This document shows positions 45,912 to 55,852 of a DNA stretch of 64,000 nt, one piece after another. The notes beneath the pieces were generated by a model, which did not search any database, was not told the DNA's origin, and saw only the letters and a program-made list of their open reading frames with translations. Each line of letters opens with the position of its first letter. Position 1 is the first letter of the stretch. The translations under genes were made by a program, and so were the position numbers. The stretch comes from Erwinia sp. OLFS4 (lineage in GTDB: Bacteria > Pseudomonadota > Gammaproteobacteria > Enterobacterales > Enterobacteriaceae), in contig NZ_MOMB01000046.1 in assembly GCF_002752165.1 (NCBI RefSeq), forward strand, positions 1 to 64,000, read 5' to 3'.

Positions 45912-46814
45912 TTACCGGGCGCGTCCCATGCGCGCCATAGCACGCTGGCAAGCGCCCTGGCGAATCGACTGGCGCAACACCGTGCTAATTAAGCGCATGT
46001 TTAGCGCCAGCCAGCGACGTCTGACGGGCCCCATGCTGACCCCCAGCTGTTGCTGCGCCCATAGCGGTAATAAGCCGATACCGGCCTGCAGCATAATTTT
46101 CATCGCCGGGCGGGCCTGCCAGCTGGGCGACGGTGCGTTCATCAGAATATTAAACACCGCCCTGGTGCGCTCGTCACAACGCAGCGCCGGCCGCATCTGT
46201 GCCAGATAATGATCCACCGCCGCAACCGACTCCGGCACCCCACCGGCACCCAGAGCCCTGGCGACCCGTGCCGCTTCACGATAATACTCATCCTGATGCT
46301 TCACGCTTAGCTGAGGGTTTTTATAACGCAAATGGGCAGCCAGGAAACGGCTGGTTTCCGCAACATGAACCCAGGTAAGCAGCGCCGGATCGCTGGCGGC
46401 GTAAGGCTGCCCCTGTGCATCATGCCCGCTGACCTGTAAATGGATGCGTTTTACCCGTTCAATCAGCGTTGAGGCATCATTGCTGTTACCAAAAGTGGTG
46501 ACCGCAATAAACTGACTGGTACGACGCAGACGCCCCAGCATATCTTCGCGAAAACGTGAATGGTCCCATACTCCAGCCAGTGCCGAAGGGTGCAGCATCT
46601 GCATTAGCAGCGCGCTGATACCGCCGCACAACATAGATGGAAAATCACCATGTACCTGCCAGATCACGCTATCTGGCCCATAGAGCCCGGGGTCACCGGC
46701 AGGCTGGCTAAGGTCAAATTCATTAAGGGACAGGCCGTTAAGTCGAAAGACCTGCTGTTGAATGCGGTCACGAAAACCAGTCATAGCGATACCCGTACTC
46801 AGCCTCCCGACCAT
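45912..46814 (-). CDS. DUF2236 / MpaB-type oxygenase-like protein
   Basis: Protein of 300 residues (or 290 if started at the ATG 46784). DPGLYGPDSVIWQVHGDFPS and MLCGGISALLMQMLHPSALA are the N-terminal signature of the DUF2236 family, which includes latex-clearing oxygenases and MpaB. The later LLTWVHVAETSRFLAAHLRY carries the conserved histidine, compatible with haem or metal binding. The rest is helical with a basic C-terminus (MGRAR). Physiological role unknown. It lies 48 bp downstream of bglX on the same strand and could be co-transcribed with it. Confidence 0.82.
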   Translation of the reverse strand: MVGRLSTGIAMTGFRDRIQQQVFRLNGLSLNEFDLSQPAGDPGLYGPDSVIWQVHGDFPSMLCGGISALLMQMLHPSALAGVWDHSRFREDMLGRLRRTSQFIAVTTFGNSNDASTLIERVKRIHLQVSGHDAQGQPYAASDPALLTWVHVAETSRFLAAHLRYKNPQLSVKHQDEYYREAARVARALGAGGVPESVAAVDHYLAQMRPALRCDERTRAVFNILMNAPSPSWQARPAMKIMLQAGIGLLPLWAQQQLGVSMGPVRRRWLALNMRLISTVLRQSIRQGACQRAMARMGRAR

Positions 46815-46862
46815 GATGACCGCCGCCGGCAGAACACGCGCCAGCGGGGTTTCATCACGGGC

Positions 46863-49160
46863 CTACAGCAGCGTAAATGTGCCCTTGCGGGTACGCGCGG
46901 AATCCAGGCCAATCAGCACGTCAAAGCGGCCAGGCTCAGCAACATACTGCATTCGGGCATTCCAGAACTTCAATGCATTAACATCTATCGGGAAAGTAAC
47001 GGTCTGCGTTTCCCCCGCCTTAAGGAAAATCCGTTTAAAGCTTTTCAGTTCTTCCACCGGACGGCTGAGGCTGGCTGTCTGATCGTGCAGATAAAGCTGC
47101 ACCACGGTTGCCCCGTCGCGTTTACCGCTGTTAGTGACGGTGACGCTGGCATTAAGGCTACCGTTGCGGGGCAGCGTTTTAGCGGAAAGTCGCACCTCTG
47201 ACAGGGTAAAGCGGGTGTAGCTTAAACCATAGCCGAACGGATAAAGCGGGCCGTTGGCAGCATCATAGTAATGCGACGTGTACTTATTCGGATGCTCGAA
47301 GTCGTAAGGGCGCCCGGTTTGCAGATGATTGTAATAAACCGGGATCTGACCAACTGAACGCGGAAACGACATCGGCAACTTACCGGACGGGTTGTAATCA
47401 CCAAACAGCACGTCAGCGATAGCATTCCCCCCTTCGGTCCCGCTAAACCAGGTCTCCAGCATTGCATCGGCCTGGCTGTCCTCTTTGACCAGCGCCAGCG
47501 GTCGGCCATTCATCAGCACGATCACCAGTGGTTTACCGGTGGTTTTCAGCGCATCCAGCAGTTTCAGCTGACTGGACGGGATAGTAATATCGCTGCGACT
47601 GGACGCCTCATGAGCCATCCCCTGCGATTCCCCCACCACAGCCACGACCACATCTGCTTTTTTCGCCACCGCCAGCGCGTCATCAATCATCACCTGTGGC
47701 GAACGCCGGTCAACGCTGACCGCTGCTTCATACTGATTAAGGAAATCCTGAATGCCTTTATTATCGGTGACGTTGGCACCTTTGCTGAATAACACAACGG
47801 CTTTACCCGCCAGCGCGTTGCGGATACCCTGCAATACCGTCACCGATTGCCCGCTCACGCCGGCAGCAGACCAGCTGCCCATCATGTCGCGCTGACTGTC
47901 CGCCAGCGGTCCAACCACAGCAATGGCGCCGGATTTTTTCAGCGGCAAAGTTTCCAGCCGATTCTTCAGTAGCACCAGGCTCTTACGCGCGACATCACGC
48001 GCCTCGACACGATGAAGCCGGCTTTCAGCATTGGTATCACGGGGATCGCTGCCCGCCGGACCAAGGTGGCTGTAGGGATCGTTAAATAACCCCATATCGT
48101 ACTTCACATTCAGCACATGACGCACCGCATCATCAATTTCTGCTTCGCTCACCGCGCCGCTTTTCACCAGACCGGGCAGATACTTACTGTAATACTCATC
48201 GCTCATACTCATATTAACGCCGGAGGTAATCGCAATGCGGACCGCATCCTGAGGGTCACTGGCAACGCCGTGTTTCATCAGTTCTTTAATGGCGCCGTGA
48301 TCGCTGATAGTGATCCCTTTAAATCCCCATTTATCACGCAAAATGTCTTTTAACAGCCAGCTGTCAGCGGTGGCGGGCACACCGTTAAGAGAATTCAGCG
48401 CCACCATGACACCACCGCTGCCGGCATCAAGGGCGGTTTTATAACCCGGCAGATAATCCTGAAACAGCCGCTGCTGGCTCATATCCACGGTGTTGTAATC
48501 ACGTCCGCCTTCCACCGCGCCATAGGCGGCAAAGTGTTTCACGCTGGTCATGACATTAAAGCGATCGGCCGGGCTTTTGCCCTGCATGGCACGCACCATC
48601 GTGCGTCCCATCTGAGAGGTCAGGTAGGTATCTTCGCCAAACCCTTCCGAAACACGCCCCCAGCGTGGATCGCGGGTGATATCCACCATCGGTGCCCAGG
48701 TCATATTCAGGCCGTCATCGGCCGCTTCATAGGCGGAAATGCGTCCAACGGTATTCACTGCATCAAGATCCCAGCTGGAAGCAAGTCCTAAGGTAATCGG
48801 GAAAATGGTGCGCTGACCGTGGATGACATCATAAGCAAAAAAAAGCGGGATCTTCAGGCGACTCAACTGCATTACCTGATCCTGCATCGCACGAATATCG
48901 GGCCGGGTAACGGTATTAAATATCGCGCCAACCTGCCCTTTTTTAATCATCTCGCGGATGACTGTTTTGGGATTATCCGGCCCCACGCTGATAAGACGCA
49001 GCTGGCCAATTTTTTCATCCAGCGTCATTTTATCCAGCAGCTGAGCGACAAAAGCATCGCGAGCCTGCTGGGTCAGCGGGTGAGTACCAAAAGGCGATTC
49101 TGCCATGACCGGCTGCACAATCAGCGTCGCCGCCAATCCTAAACCACACATCCATTTCAT
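46863..49160 (-). CDS. bglX: Periplasmic beta-glucosidase BglX
   Basis: Secreted GH3 beta-glucosidase, 765 residues, the same length as E. coli BglX. A Sec signal peptide (MKWMCGLGLAATLIVQPVMA) starts at 49160; a longer frame to 49208 would bury it and is rejected. The nucleophile aspartate is in KGITISDHGAIKEL. LNMTWAPMVDITRDPRWGR and GFGEDTYL belong to the barrel domain, EASSRSDITIPSSQ and AMLETWFSGTEGGNAIADVL to the C-terminal GH3 domain, and a fibronectin-III-like region ends the protein (PVEELKSFKRIFLKAGE). It is divergent from dld as in E. coli. Confidence 0.97.
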   Translation of the reverse strand: MKWMCGLGLAATLIVQPVMAESPFGTHPLTQQARDAFVAQLLDKMTLDEKIGQLRLISVGPDNPKTVIREMIKKGQVGAIFNTVTRPDIRAMQDQVMQLSRLKIPLFFAYDVIHGQRTIFPITLGLASSWDLDAVNTVGRISAYEAADDGLNMTWAPMVDITRDPRWGRVSEGFGEDTYLTSQMGRTMVRAMQGKSPADRFNVMTSVKHFAAYGAVEGGRDYNTVDMSQQRLFQDYLPGYKTALDAGSGGVMVALNSLNGVPATADSWLLKDILRDKWGFKGITISDHGAIKELMKHGVASDPQDAVRIAITSGVNMSMSDEYYSKYLPGLVKSGAVSEAEIDDAVRHVLNVKYDMGLFNDPYSHLGPAGSDPRDTNAESRLHRVEARDVARKSLVLLKNRLETLPLKKSGAIAVVGPLADSQRDMMGSWSAAGVSGQSVTVLQGIRNALAGKAVVLFSKGANVTDNKGIQDFLNQYEAAVSVDRRSPQVMIDDALAVAKKADVVVAVVGESQGMAHEASSRSDITIPSSQLKLLDALKTTGKPLVIVLMNGRPLALVKEDSQADAMLETWFSGTEGGNAIADVLFGDYNPSGKLPMSFPRSVGQIPVYYNHLQTGRPYDFEHPNKYTSHYYDAANGPLYPFGYGLSYTRFTLSEVRLSAKTLPRNGSLNASVTVTNSGKRDGATVVQLYLHDQTASLSRPVEELKSFKRIFLKAGETQTVTFPIDVNALKFWNARMQYVAEPGRFDVLIGLDSARTRKGTFTLL

Positions 49161-49347
49161 CAAAAATGCTCTCTCAACGCATTGCCTAACAAGGGGTTTT
49201 TGGCTCAAGCTTACAGCTTAGCGCAGTTTGCCATAACATGGCATAGACGCCCAGCGCTATCACATCAGGCTGAGAGGCCGCTAGCAGATCCCTCGGTCAC
49301 AGGCAGACGGCTAAACTATAAAAAACGTATGTTTATAAGGACATCTC
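49161..49347. promoter_or_regulatory. Divergent bglX/dld control region
   Basis: 187 bp without an ORF, expected to contain promoters in both directions. No operator recognised. AAGGA precedes the dld start. Confidence 0.35.
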
Positions 49348-51054
49348 ATGGAATCAACCATCACGCCCGACATCCACACCCTGCTGACCAGGATGTCACA
49401 GATCGTTGGCAAAGGGCATCTGCTCACCGATCCGCGTAAAACCGAACGTTACCGTAAAGGCTTTCGCTCCGGCTGCGGTGAAGCGCTGGCAGTGGTGTTT
49501 CCCGGCTCGTTGCTGGAACAGTGGCGCCTGCTGCAAGCCTGCGTTGATGCCGGTGTTATCGTTATTATGCAAGCGGCCAATACCGGGTTGACTGAGGGAT
49601 CGACCCCCAGCGGCAACGACTATGATCGTCCGCTGGTAATTATCAGTACCCGGCGTCTGGACCGGATCCAGCTGCTGGACGGAGGTAAACAAGTGCTGGC
49701 ATTACCGGGCAGCACGCTTTATCAGCTGGAAAAAATCCTCAAACCACTGGGTCGTGAACCGCATTCGGTGATCGGTTCTTCCTGTATCGGTGCCTCAGTG
49801 GTAGGCGGCGTGTGTAATAACTCCGGCGGTGCCCTGATAAAACGCGGGCCGGCATGGACCGAAATGGCGCTCTATGCCCGTATTGACGAACAGGGAACGC
49901 TGCAGCTGGTTAATCATCTCGGCATCGCGCTGGGTGAAACCCCGGAACAAATTCTCACGCGCCTTGATGATGAAACCTGGCGTCCACAGGACGTTCAACA
50001 CGACCAGCGTCACGCCTCTGATAACGAATACGCCAGCCGGGTCCGCGATGTTGATGCCGACACCCCTTCACGCTTCAATGCTGACGCCCGCCGTCTGTAT
50101 GAAGCTTCTGGCTGTGCTGGCAAACTAGCAGTTTTTGCCGTCCGGCTGGATACGTTTATTGCCGAACCAGAACAGCAGGTTTTTTATATTGGTACCAATA
50201 ATACGGCAATGCTGACCCGCCTGCGGCGTGAAATTTTGACACATTTCACGCATCTGCCGGTTGCCGGCGAATATCTGCATCGCGATATGTTTGATATTGC
50301 AGAAAAATATGGCAAAGATACCTTTCTGATGATTGATAAACTTGGCACCGATCGCATGCCACTGTTTTTCACTCTGAAAGGCCGTGTCGATGCCCTGCTG
50401 AACCGGCTGCCTTTTATTGCTCCTCACTTTACTGACCGACTGTTGCAACGGGTAAGTAGCTGGTTTCCTTCCCATTTACCGCCGCGTATTGTCCAGTACC
50501 GCCAGCGCTTTGCCCATCATCTTATGCTGAAAATGTCCGGTGATGGCGTAGAAGAAGCCCGACGCTTCCTGTCGCATTTTTTTGCTGAAGGTGACGGTGA
50601 GTTTTTTTCCTGTACTGCAGAAGAAGGTCGCAAAGCCTTTCTGCATCGCTTTGCCGCCGCCGGCGCGGCGGTCCGTTATCAGGCGGTACATCATCAGGAA
50701 GTCAGTGAAATTCTGGCGCTGGATATCGCTCTGCGTCGTAATGATCATGACTGGTATGAACAGCTGCCGGCTGAATTTGACTCCATGCTGTTACACCGGC
50801 TCTACTATGGCCATTTCTTTTGCCACGTGTTTCACCAGGATTATATTCTGCCCAAAGGGGTCGATGTCCATGCGCTGAAAGAGAAGATGCTGGCATTGCT
50901 GCGTCAGCGCGGTGCGCAGTACCCTGCTGAACACAATGTTGGCCATTTATATGAAGCTCAGCCGCAGCTGGCTGCGTTTTATCAACAGCTCGATCCGACC
51001 AACAGCTTTAATCCGGGGATTGGAAAAACCAGTAAATGCCGCCACTGGCACTGA
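49348..51054 (+). CDS. dld: Quinone-dependent D-lactate dehydrogenase Dld
   Basis: Peripheral inner-membrane flavoprotein that oxidises D-lactate to pyruvate and reduces quinone. It has 568 residues (571 in E. coli). The FAD PCMH domain contains VIVIMQAANTGLTEGSTPSG and PHSVIGSSCIGASVVGGVCN. The C-terminal membrane-binding and cap regions include VNHLGIALGETPEQIL and FFCHVFHQDYILPKGVD. The ending FNPGIGKTSKCRHWH matches the family. The ATG at 49348 follows AAGGACATCTC. It converges on the large MscS-type channel with a shared terminator. Confidence 0.97.
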   Translation: MESTITPDIHTLLTRMSQIVGKGHLLTDPRKTERYRKGFRSGCGEALAVVFPGSLLEQWRLLQACVDAGVIVIMQAANTGLTEGSTPSGNDYDRPLVIISTRRLDRIQLLDGGKQVLALPGSTLYQLEKILKPLGREPHSVIGSSCIGASVVGGVCNNSGGALIKRGPAWTEMALYARIDEQGTLQLVNHLGIALGETPEQILTRLDDETWRPQDVQHDQRHASDNEYASRVRDVDADTPSRFNADARRLYEASGCAGKLAVFAVRLDTFIAEPEQQVFYIGTNNTAMLTRLRREILTHFTHLPVAGEYLHRDMFDIAEKYGKDTFLMIDKLGTDRMPLFFTLKGRVDALLNRLPFIAPHFTDRLLQRVSSWFPSHLPPRIVQYRQRFAHHLMLKMSGDGVEEARRFLSHFFAEGDGEFFSCTAEEGRKAFLHRFAAAGAAVRYQAVHHQEVSEILALDIALRRNDHDWYEQLPAEFDSMLLHRLYYGHFFCHVFHQDYILPKGVDVHALKEKMLALLRQRGAQYPAEHNVGHLYEAQPQLAAFYQQLDPTNSFNPGIGKTSKCRHWH

Positions 51055-51059
51055 ATACT

Positions 51060-51093
51060 GCTGGCAACAGCGTCATCGCACGCTGTTGCCAGC
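51060..51093. terminator. Bidirectional hairpin between dld and the MscS-type channel
   Basis: GCTGGCAACAGCG (51060-51072) and CGCTGTTGCCAGC (51081-51093) form a perfect 13-bp stem with an 8-nt loop in the 48-bp gap between convergent genes. There is no long T-run, so termination may be incomplete. Confidence 0.7.
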
Positions 51094-51102
51094 ACTCTGC
51101 AA

Positions 51103-53553
51103 TTAGCTTCCTTTCTCCGCTTCCTGCACCATCAGGCTACCATCGCGGCGTTCAATAATCATGGTCTGTGGCACGGATAACACAATGCCTTCTTTACGCA
51201 ACCGGGTCAGAATATCAAACAGCAGATCGCTTTTTGCACCGCTGACCAGGCGCGGTGTTGACACATTACCCGTCACGCTGAGAGTAATACCGGACGGTGC
51301 CAGCTCCTTAAAGGAAACCGACGGTTCCGGCGTTTCCAGAATGCGCTCATTCTCGCTGTACACATCCAGCAGCAGCTGACGGACCTGTGCCGGGTCGATA
51401 TCCAGCGGGAAGGTCAGCGTAATGGTAACCACGCCCTGGGCGTTTCCCATGGTGGCATTACGTACGTTCTGGGAAATAAGCTGCGAATTTGGCACAATCA
51501 CCGTCGATTTATCGGTCAGCTGAATCTCGGTGGCGCGCACGTTAATCCGCCGGATATCGCCCTCAATTCCGCTGATACTCACCAGATCACCCACTTTTAC
51601 CGGCCGTTCTGTCAGCAGGATCAGACCGGAAATAAAGTTTTTTACGATTTCCTGTAAACCAAAACCAATACCAACCGACAGCGCACTGACAATCCATGCC
51701 AGCTTGTTCCACTGTAATCCCATAATTGACAGCGTCAGTAAAATAACCAGTACGTAACCGATATTAGACAGCAAGGTAATTAACGACACCCGCATGCCAA
51801 CATCCAGCGAGGTTTTAGGCAGGAAATCATATTCCAGCCAGCGGCGCAGTGAACGCAGCGCGTAAATCCCGACCACCAGACAAATCAGGGCATTCACCAC
51901 ATGAGCCGGCACGATATCCAGCGATTCCAGCCCCTTGCCTCCCCAGAACTCAATGGCTTTTTGCACCAGCTCAATGGGCGTCGAACTGCTGAAGGTGCCA
52001 TTAAGCACCGCCATTGCCGCCATAAGAACCAGCAGGGTTTTACCCACGCCGGAGAGCAGCGACGCCGCCTGACCAAGATAGCGTTCATCAATATTCAACG
52101 ACGCCTGAATACGTTTACCACTGGGGTTATGCGTAGAAAACAGGCTTTCACAGCCATCCACCAGCAGCTGGCTAAGAATGTAAAACGAACCAAATACAAT
52201 ACCAAACCACACCAGTTCATAACTGAGAAAGCGTGCCAGGGTGACATAGCCAATCACCAGCGTCACCAGAATCGCCACCCCCACCAGGGTAATTGCCATC
52301 TGGATCAGACCGACCAGGGTTGAGCACGCTTCCGGCGTCTCCCCCTGCTGCACCATCTGCCGGCGTACGCGGTTAGTCCGGAAACTGATAGCCAGCGCGG
52401 TCCAGCCAATCAGCAGTGCGGTCAGACCGTTGGCCAGCACCGTGGTATTAATGCTGGCGTTAGCGCTGATATTAAAACTTTCAACGGTCTGGAAGACAAA
52501 AACCAGTGCGGCGGTAAAGGGCGGAAACGGTTTTAATGCCAGTGCCACCGGATTCGAAATGGAAGGCAGGCGCCAGGAGGGACGACGGGTGGACAAAAAT
52601 GCCCGTCCCAGTCCGGCAATCAGGCCGCAAAGAATACTAAGATGCACCAGCCGCTCGGCAAAATCCCGCACGCCATCGGCCACCTCATCACGTCGGATAA
52701 AGGCCATTTCAAAACAGCTGAAAGCAACAACCAGAGTTGCCAGGGTCGTCAGGGCGATAGCTGCCGCCAGGAAACTACGCCGCAGCCGCCCTTCCGGCAG
52801 CTTATGAATGCCAACCCAGGCGAGAAATTGCTCCGTATAACGGCGACCAAATGAGGCCACCAGCAGGCCAGCCACCAGCCACAGCAGGGTGCCCAGCCGC
52901 CAGCCCGGTTCCCAGGAAAGCGCGGCTGTTGCCTTAAGATCATCAACAAAATCGCTGATTTTACTGCTGTCTTCCTGCTGGGTATTAAACAAGGGCGCCC
53001 AGAATCTGGCGCCGAAGATACTGCCTGCATTCAGCGCCAGCTGAGTTTTTAACGCATTACGGCGCAGGTTAACAATTTGTGTCGACAGATTAATCGCCCC
53101 CACCCGGATAGCTTCGGCCTGTTTAATCTGATCGTCGAGTTGCTGCATCTGAGCGGCCAGCTTTTTACGTTTACTGGTAACCTCGGCGGTTTCTTTTACC
53201 CCGCTGTCGGGTTTCGGTGCCGGCCCCAGCACGCTAAGCTGGGTTTGCAGCTGGGCTTTTTGCGGCTGCAAAGCCTGGGCCAGGGTATCAGCATCGGTGG
53301 AGAGTTGCAGCGTCAGATCATTCAGGTCGCTGAGTTTACTTTCACTGTTTTCCTCAGCGTTTTCCGTTGACACTTGTTGCTTAATTTTATCCAGCACTTT
53401 TTGCATTTTAGGCAGCTCAACCGCGGGGTTGACCTTAACCGCCTGTTTGCTACTTTGCGCGACGCTGTCACCGTCATCAGCCAGCGTTATCAGCGGCGTC
53501 AGCGTCAGCAGCGCCAGCAAAGATACCCGAAGAAAACCTAACCACCAGGACAT
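51103..53553 (-). CDS. DUF3772-type mechanosensitive channel (MscS superfamily)
   Basis: Large inner-membrane protein of 816 residues. A signal peptide (~1-25, LLALLTLTPLITLA) precedes a periplasmic coiled region (~30-170) typical of DUF3772. About ten or eleven membrane segments follow. The MscS core begins at ~590: the pore region is VGIGFGLQEIVKNFISGLIL, then ERPVKVGDLVSISGIEGDI, NVRATEIQLTDKSTVIVPNS and the cytoplasmic alpha-beta domain to the end. It probably releases solutes on hypo-osmotic shock. It is not orthologous to YbiO, with different periplasmic and membrane parts. Confidence 0.88.
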   Translation of the reverse strand: MSWWLGFLRVSLLALLTLTPLITLADDGDSVAQSSKQAVKVNPAVELPKMQKVLDKIKQQVSTENAEENSESKLSDLNDLTLQLSTDADTLAQALQPQKAQLQTQLSVLGPAPKPDSGVKETAEVTSKRKKLAAQMQQLDDQIKQAEAIRVGAINLSTQIVNLRRNALKTQLALNAGSIFGARFWAPLFNTQQEDSSKISDFVDDLKATAALSWEPGWRLGTLLWLVAGLLVASFGRRYTEQFLAWVGIHKLPEGRLRRSFLAAAIALTTLATLVVAFSCFEMAFIRRDEVADGVRDFAERLVHLSILCGLIAGLGRAFLSTRRPSWRLPSISNPVALALKPFPPFTAALVFVFQTVESFNISANASINTTVLANGLTALLIGWTALAISFRTNRVRRQMVQQGETPEACSTLVGLIQMAITLVGVAILVTLVIGYVTLARFLSYELVWFGIVFGSFYILSQLLVDGCESLFSTHNPSGKRIQASLNIDERYLGQAASLLSGVGKTLLVLMAAMAVLNGTFSSSTPIELVQKAIEFWGGKGLESLDIVPAHVVNALICLVVGIYALRSLRRWLEYDFLPKTSLDVGMRVSLITLLSNIGYVLVILLTLSIMGLQWNKLAWIVSALSVGIGFGLQEIVKNFISGLILLTERPVKVGDLVSISGIEGDIRRINVRATEIQLTDKSTVIVPNSQLISQNVRNATMGNAQGVVTITLTFPLDIDPAQVRQLLLDVYSENERILETPEPSVSFKELAPSGITLSVTGNVSTPRLVSGAKSDLLFDILTRLRKEGIVLSVPQTMIIERRDGSLMVQEAEKGS

Positions 53554-53956
53554 AGCGTTATTTTCCCATTGCTTAAATCAGCAGACTGACCAGGTCTGTA
53601 TTAGCCTGAATTTTTCGCGCTAGTTTATGCCGCCGCGGCGGTCAGTGCTATAAGAATTGCTAATGAAATGCCGCGACGCGATCGCCATATTTCGCCGTGC
53701 CACATTAAATGAAAAGAGTCCGCTCCACCACCACCAACTGCACACCACGCCCGGCAATTCGCCGCCTGCTGCAGGCGAAACTGACCGGCGGATAATGGGG
53801 GTTACCCGCCCGCTATCTGGCGCGAAAATCACCCCGGAAATAATAAGCAGTGGACGTAATTCCCGCTCAGCGTAAGGCCGCTGACGTCAGGCAGGCGCAG
53901 CATTAATCTATTCCTGAGCCGGCGGCAGAGTTATCCTCTGTCGCCGGAGATAAAGC
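53554..53956. other. Intergenic region between pbpG and the DUF3772 channel
   Basis: 403 bp with no supported gene. Short frames on both strands have no ribosome-binding site or recognisable sequence. The self-complementary CCGCCGCGGCGG lies near 53631. The promoter of the channel gene should lie at the left, and the pbpG 3' hairpin is at the right. Confidence 0.4.
53919..53947 (-). terminator. Hairpin downstream of pbpG
   Basis: CCGGCGGCAGAG (53919-53930) and CTCTGTCGCCGG (53936-53947) form a 12-bp stem with a single G-T pair and a TTATC loop, 10 bp past the pbpG stop. No strong U-tract. Confidence 0.55.
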
Positions 53957-54907
53957 TTACTCAACCGCCAGCGCACCTGCACGTCGGTTACTGACCACCT
54001 CCGCGGCTTTTGCTTTGCGATAGTTCAGCGCCGCCGCCGGCACCGGTGCCGCTTTTCCGGTCTCCATCCAGTCACGAATGCGGTTAGCATCGGCAAAGTG
54101 GGTATACTTACCGAACGCATCCAGCACCACCAGCGCTACCGGTTTATGGTTCATCACCGTCCGCATTGCCAGGCAGTGACCGGCTTCATTGGTAAAGCCG
54201 GTTTTGGTCAGCTCAATTGTCCATTTTTGGTTATAAATTAAATGATTGGTATTGCGAAATGGCAGCTGATAAGCCGGATGCGTAAATAGCGCTGTCTCTT
54301 CATGAGTGGTACTGAGCTGACCGATTAACGGGTAATTTTTTGTCGCCAGCAGCAGCTTAATCAAATCACGCGCGGTGGACACATTGTCAAGCGACAACCC
54401 GGTAGGCTCAACATAATGGGTATGACGCATCCCCAGCGCCTGCGCTTTGGCATTCATCGCACGGATAAAAGCCTGATAACCACCAGGATAGTGCGCCGCA
54501 AGGCTGGCTGCAGCGCGGTTTTCCGATGACATCAGCGCCAGCAGCAGCATGGTTCGGCGACTGATCTGGCTGTTAAGTTTTACCCGGGAAAAAACCCCGC
54601 GCATTTCCGGTGTATTGCTGATATCAACCGTCAGCATCTGGTCCAGCGGCTGATGAGCATCCAGCACCACCATCGCCGTCATCAGTTTTGTCAGTGAGGC
54701 AATCGGACGAACGCGGTCGGGATGACTTTCAAACAAGACCTTGCCACTACGGGTATCAATCACCATCGCACTGCCGGAAGCAATTTGCGGTTGTGCCAGC
54801 GGGGCAATATCTTCAAGTTGAGTACGGGCAAGGGTGGAGCTGGAGAAAACAGGCGTTGCAAATAACAGCGCCAGAGCAAGCAGCGAAAAACGTTTTTTTG
54901 CAGGCAT
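53957..54907 (-). CDS. pbpG: D-alanyl-D-alanine endopeptidase PbpG (PBP7)
   Basis: Periplasmic penicillin-binding protein that cleaves peptide cross-links in murein. It has 316 residues with a signal peptide (~1-28, ending STLA). The three active-site motifs of S11 peptidases are present: SLTK (in [18 protein letters not shown]), SEN (in [15 protein letters not shown]) and KTG (in [17 protein letters not shown]). The C-terminal tail with [17 protein letters not shown] is typical. It lies upstream of the divergent-type yohC/yohD pair as in E. coli. Confidence 0.96.
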   Translation of the reverse strand: MPAKKRFSLLALALLFATPVFSSSTLARTQLEDIAPLAQPQIASGSAMVIDTRSGKVLFESHPDRVRPIASLTKLMTAMVVLDAHQPLDQMLTVDISNTPEMRGVFSRVKLNSQISRRTMLLLALMSSENRAAASLAAHYPGGYQAFIRAMNAKAQALGMRHTHYVEPTGLSLDNVSTARDLIKLLLATKNYPLIGQLSTTHEETALFTHPAYQLPFRNTNHLIYNQKWTIELTKTGFTNEAGHCLAMRTVMNHKPVALVVLDAFGKYTHFADANRIRDWMETGKAAPVPAAALNYRKAKAAEVVSNRRAGALAVE

Positions 54908-55071
54908 GACAGTAACCGGTTAGCATCAATTAGGATATCAGACAGGCTCAGCCTTTCCCTTCCAGGCAAAGGCTGGCAACGCATCATACTCCTTTCTGCT
55001 GCGGTTTTCCTACCACGTAATGATCCTGATAAGCCTGCAGGCAGGCCAGCGCCCGACGGTGACCTGCTGAA
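54908..55071. other. Gap between pbpG and yohC
   Basis: 164 bp containing the pbpG promoter on the reverse strand. No gene seen. Confidence 0.3.
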
Positions 55072-55659
55072 TTACATCAGTAAATAGCCGTAACCCCAGA
55101 TAACAACGGTCAGCGCCAGCAACACTTCCAGCACCAGCACGCCAATTGCCAGGGTCGAACCGGAAAAACGCAGGCTCTCCTCGCGATCAAGATTCAGAAA
55201 CAGCGGGATGCCGACAAACAGCAAATAACCGGTATAAATCAGTGCCAGCGCGCCCACCAACACACACAGCCATACCAACGGGTAAAGGGCGACAATACCG
55301 CTGATAAACAATGGCGTCGCGGTATAGCCAGCAAACACCGTACAGCGATCGAGCGCTGGCCGCTGTGGGTAATCACGCGCCATCCAGTAAATCACCCGTC
55401 CCATCACCGCGACCCCGGCAAGAATCAGCAGATAAAACAGCACGGCCAGCGCCAGCGCATTCAGCACCTCCAGCCGCACTTTTGTCGGCGCGCCCAAATC
55501 CCATCCCAGCTGTGTCGTGCCGATAAATGCACAGATAACCGGCACCGCGGCCAGCAGCAGAACATGATGAATATAATGGTGTGAAACGCTTTCGTTTTCC
55601 TGCTGGATATTGCGCATCTCACGGCCTGGATGCGCCAGCAAACCCCAGACATGGTTCAT
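55072..55659 (-). CDS. yohC: YohC, Yip1-domain inner-membrane protein
   Basis: Inner-membrane protein of 195 residues with five hydrophobic segments and a Yip1 domain. MNHVWGLLAHPGREMRNI is the characteristic N-terminus, and ISHHYIHHVLLLAAVPVI-like VSHHYIHHVLLLAAVPVI and RVIYWMARDYPQRPALDRC follow. Function is not established in E. coli either. It is divergent from yohD. The gene order pbpG-yohC-yohD is conserved. Confidence 0.93.
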   Translation of the reverse strand: MNHVWGLLAHPGREMRNIQQENESVSHHYIHHVLLLAAVPVICAFIGTTQLGWDLGAPTKVRLEVLNALALAVLFYLLILAGVAVMGRVIYWMARDYPQRPALDRCTVFAGYTATPLFISGIVALYPLVWLCVLVGALALIYTGYLLFVGIPLFLNLDREESLRFSGSTLAIGVLVLEVLLALTVVIWGYGYLLM

Positions 55660-55852
55660 AGCATCACTCCTTACAGGCTAAAAGCGGACTGCGTTTTGTG
55701 CCATCGGCAACACGATGGGAACGCTTTAAGTATAATGGTGTGAAGAGATTAGGTGTCTGTCTGGTTGTTTTTTGTGCTAAGTCATTAAAATAAAGGAATA
55801 AAAAACCGAACGGCCGCAACGACTTTCTGACAGCAGAACGAACGGAGGATGG
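55660..55852. promoter_or_regulatory. Divergent yohC/yohD control region
   Basis: 193 bp, AT-rich at 55740-55810. No operator recognised. GGAGG lies just before the yohD start. Confidence 0.35.
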
